Assembly (NCBI GenBank): GCA_943737045.1
Contig: CALSFV010000306.1
Coordinates: forward strand, 338,105-402,104
Reading direction: 5' to 3'
Origin: Parapristionchus giblindavisi
Taxonomy: Eukaryota > Nematoda > Chromadorea > Rhabditida > Diplogasteridae
Length of the DNA: 64,000 nt
The position numbers were made by a program, and so were the translations under genes. The notes under the pieces are model-generated. The model made no database searches. It had not been told where the DNA came from and worked only from the letters and a program-made list of their open reading frames with translations. This document shows positions 60,341 to 64,000 of the stretch, piece by piece (the first letter of the stretch is position 1; each line of letters starts with the position of its first letter).

Positions 60341-62321
60341 TTATTTATGTGTCTTACTCTTTTTGTATAAATGTTCAACATAATACCATTGTGATAATGT
60401 ATTATACACGATAGAAATAGTATTGTGTATTATGGGTGAATAGTATATGTTACTTGTCTCTCTAGCTGTCTTCATTACATATCCTGATGGATCTCTAAAG
60501 ATATCTTCACAATCATCATATTCTCTATTCCAATACATTCCATTATATGACCATCCATTCTTATTCCTAGTGAACCATCTATAATACAATATCGATCAAT
60601 CAATACATATACAGTATACTCACTTAGGAGTAGTTCTTCTTCCTCCTTCTTTTCTTCTTATTCTTTGCATTTGCTCAATGTATTCCTTGCATTCACCAGC
60701 ACTATCTAAGATATTGATTGATTCATTTATTGATCGATTGAATGAAAGTAACCAAGCAGTCCATATTCCATTTTAATCATATCTGGTCTCATTCTAGAAT
60801 CAGTCGGAGGTAATAGATTCTTGAGTGAATGAGGTATTGTATTCAATGACATTGTCAGATATGTGAAATGATATTGCTTAATGTAAACATATTATAGAAA
60901 TATAATAAATGGATAAATACCATCTCATACTTCTCAGGTAACTTGTTAGCGATCCAAAGAATATTTGATTGACCAAAGATTGGTCCACGTTCTGGCTACA
61001 ATTCAAAGATCAAAGATCAAGCTAATCAAAAGATGAAAGATTAACCTTGTCGTATACAGAGCTAATGAATGATTTCACCCATTGTGAATAGTTTTCTTTC
61101 AATAATCGAGGAGCACAAGATGCAACATACAATGACCAATTACCGTATATTGCCCGGACTGGTGTCTTACTGTAATGATATATTGAAATGTGTCATATAC
61201 TATGTCAAACCCATGATTAATATATCCATCAAGATGAAGATCATTAGTCTTTTGTCTATTCCATCCTCCATTTGAATCAAAGTTAATTCTTCCTTCATGA
61301 TTTGTTGATGAACAACGAACTATCATATTACCACTCTTCAATTCAATATTACAGTAATCAATATGAAAGGGTTACGGTACAATAATTACTTACTAGATTC
61401 ATATATGGTTTACCAATCATTACATTCCATATAGTACAAGTAGGAGTCTGCCATGTATAAGTCTCTATCTTCGGACTTTAATACATGTATTGAATATCAT
61501 CAATCAATAACATACAGTACCCATTGAGTATAAGACAAACAGAAGAGTTTGGAGTGCAAATTAATCGATTCATCCAGAATGAAACCTAATTGATCAATAT
61601 CAATCAATAACAAGGGTATACGGTACCTTCGGAGATACTGTAGCCGATAAAGTAAATCCCAGGTCCTTCCATATATAGATTAGATACAGGAGGATGATTA
61701 CTAACTTGTTCAGCAATGAAACGACATTCATCCCTTAATCAGGGTGTTCGTAATTCAATCGATAATATTACGATACTTTTGATATTCAAATGTCTCGAGA
61801 AGAAGAGGATTGAATGGTTTAGTCAGACGATTACGATTTGTTGAGATACCAGAGATAGCATATGCGATTATTAACTGAACAGAGATCAAAGATCAAAGAT
61901 CAATTAAGATCAAAGATCACCTCCATTCTTTCAACTGGTGATTCTTTAGTCGTCGCTTTCCAGAATTAGATCAACATATCCCTATATGATTCATTGATCG
62001 GTTATAATCAATCAATAATATCTACCATATATGTCTCAGCTAATCGTTGTAGGAGAGTAACAGGTTCATTTATATTAACTGGTACTTTGAATCGGGAGAA
62101 ATCCTGAAACAAAATATATGATATACGATATCAACTATGGATTATCGATTAACCCTTCCAAGATTTGGTTTAATGATCTCCCATAGACTAAATCCTTCAC
62201 GTGGAGGTACTTCGTTGGGTAATCTCATTCTGTTTAAAAGCGAGAAATTAATCAAACGATATTTATTTAATATATTAATCACTAACCTTTGTCCTGATGT
62301 GATTACTGTAGGTCTATTCAT
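60341..62321 (-). CDS. Oxysterol-binding protein-related protein (ORP), short form, with altered signature motif
   Basis: Start at 62321 (MNRPTVITSGQRMRLPNEVP), joining the next exon in frame at 62230; stop at 60341-60343. The ORD domain is complete. The lid region is NEVPPREGFSLWEIIKPNLG, then RFKVPVNINEPVTLLQRLAE, NPLLLETFEY, and the fingerprint as EQVSNHPPVS (about 61700-61720) where the family has EQVSHHPPxS. SPKIETYTWQTPTCTIWNVM, IGKPYMNLSGNMIVRC, SNILWIANKLPEKYEMYHFT, a LPPTDSRMRPD block and C-terminal WFTRNKNGWSYNGMYW follow. No PH domain or FFAT precedes it. ORPs exchange sterol or phosphatidylserine for PI4P at membrane contacts. The His-to-Asn change hits a PI4P phosphate ligand. 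Confidence 0.88.
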
Positions 62322-63432
62322 TCTGTTAGTATTATCTCACTTCGAATTGACTTCATTCTTACTGAAAAAAATAGTTTACTAAAGGAAGGATGGGAGATGT
62401 AATTATTAACTGACCGAACGGAGAAGAAGATTAAGATAAAAGTGAAACAGAAACTTTCACTTTTTATTATCTTTTTAATAATGTTTTATTCAAATGACTA
62501 ACGTAATTTAAAAGAGAAGTGGATGAAAAAATATGAAGAGTTGATTCATCTGATTGAATAGTATTCAATTTGTATGTACTGGATACAAGACGAATGAATG
62601 AAAGAGAAAGGATTGTGAAATTGTAGATATAGGAACATCTGAAAAGTTTGAAGCATTCAAAAATGAACTCATATAGTTTTTATTAAAAAGTAGTGACAAA
62701 AAATAGTACGATTCAATTGACAATTCTGTAGATGTTTCCTTCTTTTTTTTCCCAATCTTCGCTGGTTTTTTTGCTCCATTTTTCTGTTAAAACTAATTTT
62801 ATAGTAATTTGAACAAAATTACAATTTTGAGTAAGTTCAATTAAGATAAACATAATATATGTTGACACAATAGGGAGATGATCAAATAGATAAGTAATAT
62901 CAATAATATAAGAGTGTCTTCACTGCTTCCATACTCCATAATCATATTCTCATTCATACACACTATTTGATTATTCTATTGATGTGAATTGACTGATATG
63001 AAGACTTCTATTGTATGAACATATTCATGTATTGTATATTGAACTTTGACATTGAAACATTAAATACATCATAAGATATTCTAATATTCATGTGATATGT
63101 AATAAGAGACTAGAATACTTAATATGAGTTGATATTGAAAACTACAATGGGTATGATGGAATGAAGAATGAATTGATAAGAGAATAGAATGAGAAGTGAA
63201 AGGATTCATATTTGTAGATAGATAGATAGTATCATGTATTCTCTTTCTTAATTCACTCTACTCTATTATAATCCCTTCAATGTTCTCATTTTTATCGTCT
63301 ATTATGAACTTTTGTGTGTCCTTTTATCTAATTATTATTGGTTCGGAATATATATTCTTTATCTAATCGATAAAATCAATATTGACCATTGATGATAAAG
63401 ATTGTTGATTGAAGGTATAAACCTGAATCATA
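62322..63432. other. Divergent intergenic region
   Basis: About 1.1 kb between the ORP and CD36-like starts. AT-rich, with a GATA-type run near 63215. Presumably holds both promoters; no gene seen. Confidence 0.5.
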
Positions 63433-64000
63433 ATGAATTGTTGTCTATTATGGGGAGGTATCATCTCTTTTATCATTGGAGCACTTCTTCTATCAGGAGG
63501 ATTAGTTGTTCAATTACTTGTATTCCCTAATACAATGACTGATACAATCAATGATGTTTGTATTCATTACATTATATATTCAATATTCTTATCATTATAG
63601 ATGAAGTTATTGGAGTAAATGGTGATGGAACACTAAATGATTTTGCTGCTGCTTGGGCTAATCCAACTTATATCTCCAATACTGAATTCTATGTCAGTTG
63701 ATCTTTGATCTTTGATCTTTGATCTATTCTATCATTTCAGATATATGATTATGCAAATGTAGGAGGTATCATGAATAGAGGAACATATCCGGATATGGAT
63801 GAAAGAGGTCCATATACATACAAGTAAGTTATCTATTCAATATAGATTAGATCACTTGTCATTTTATGTGTTATCTCTATCACATACCTAACTGAATAGT
63901 CTATAAAGTGATACATATCAATAATTCCTTGTAAAGAGAAAGATAACAATGTATTTGTCACTAGTGATTCCAACAAATGATTATATCACTATTCGTTTAT
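63433..64000 (+). CDS. CD36/LIMP-2 family scavenger receptor, 5' part
   Basis: ATG at 63433 (MNCCLLWGGIISFIIGALLL): two N-terminal Cys likely to be palmitoylated, then an uncleaved transmembrane anchor (SGGLVVQLLVFPNTMTDTI). The next exons read EVIGVNGDGTLNDFAAAW, then FYIYDYANVGGIMNRGTYPD and ERGPYTYK. The YDYAN...GPYTY motif is diagnostic of the CD36/SCARB/LIMP-2 fold. The gene runs off the window end. A GATCTTT microsatellite lies in the second intron (63696-63725). Confidence 0.88.

Overview
The window is eukaryotic and gene-dense. The genes are split by many very short introns (mostly 40-70 nt, GT-AG), the DNA is AT-rich, and intergenic spacers run from about 100 to 600 bp. The gene set (TRAF with a MATH domain, CD36-type scavenger receptor, ODR4, KDEL receptor, myotubularin, CDK10, SENP protease) points to an animal or close animal relative. 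A compact-genome early-branching metazoan, such as a glass-sponge-like lineage, is one possibility; the species cannot be named from the sequence. Nearly all gene models below were assembled by hand from several exons, so the limits given span start to stop including introns.

Layout. 1-5.4 kb: 3' part of a TRAF gene (+), then a tight minus-strand run of COMMD-like, PAM16/TIM16, MRM2-type 2'-O-methyltransferase and CIAO2/MIP18. 5.7 kb: a LINE reverse-transcriptase tail. 6.2-8.4 kb: two small unrecognised genes, one secreted and one single-pass membrane. 9.1-18.5 kb: a CDK10-like kinase with an intronic minisatellite, and a myotubularin-FYVE phosphatase carrying a nested 1.4-kb fold-back Tc1/mariner-like element. 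19.1-29.9 kb: SMNDC1, an unrecognised Ser-rich gene, dual-start glycyl-tRNA synthetase, and the mitochondrial ornithine carrier. 30.3-40.7 kb: SENP-type SUMO protease, PRPF19 head-to-head with RNF5/185, and ODR4.

40.9-57.9 kb is different in kind. I read it as one ~17-kb CACTA/EnSpm-like transposon. Its ends share an imperfect terminal inverted repeat and GC-rich subterminal repeats. Inside are a multi-exon, apparently intact DUF4218-type transposase, an intact second gene with a BEN-like C-terminal region, and a cargo segment. The cargo holds scrambled, disabled RSPRY1 fragments followed by a spliced-looking repeat array containing five RNA hairpins. These hairpins share an almost constant apical loop but have diverged stems in which pairing is kept, which is the strongest candidate here for an undescribed system. 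Several smaller fold-back elements sit in its introns.

58.4-64 kb: KDEL receptor (+), an OSBP-related lipid-transfer protein (-) with a substituted signature motif, and the 5' end of a CD36-family gene (+). A small MITE family recurs in introns of the myotubularin, PRPF19 and KDEL-receptor genes and, in diverged form, inside the large transposon.
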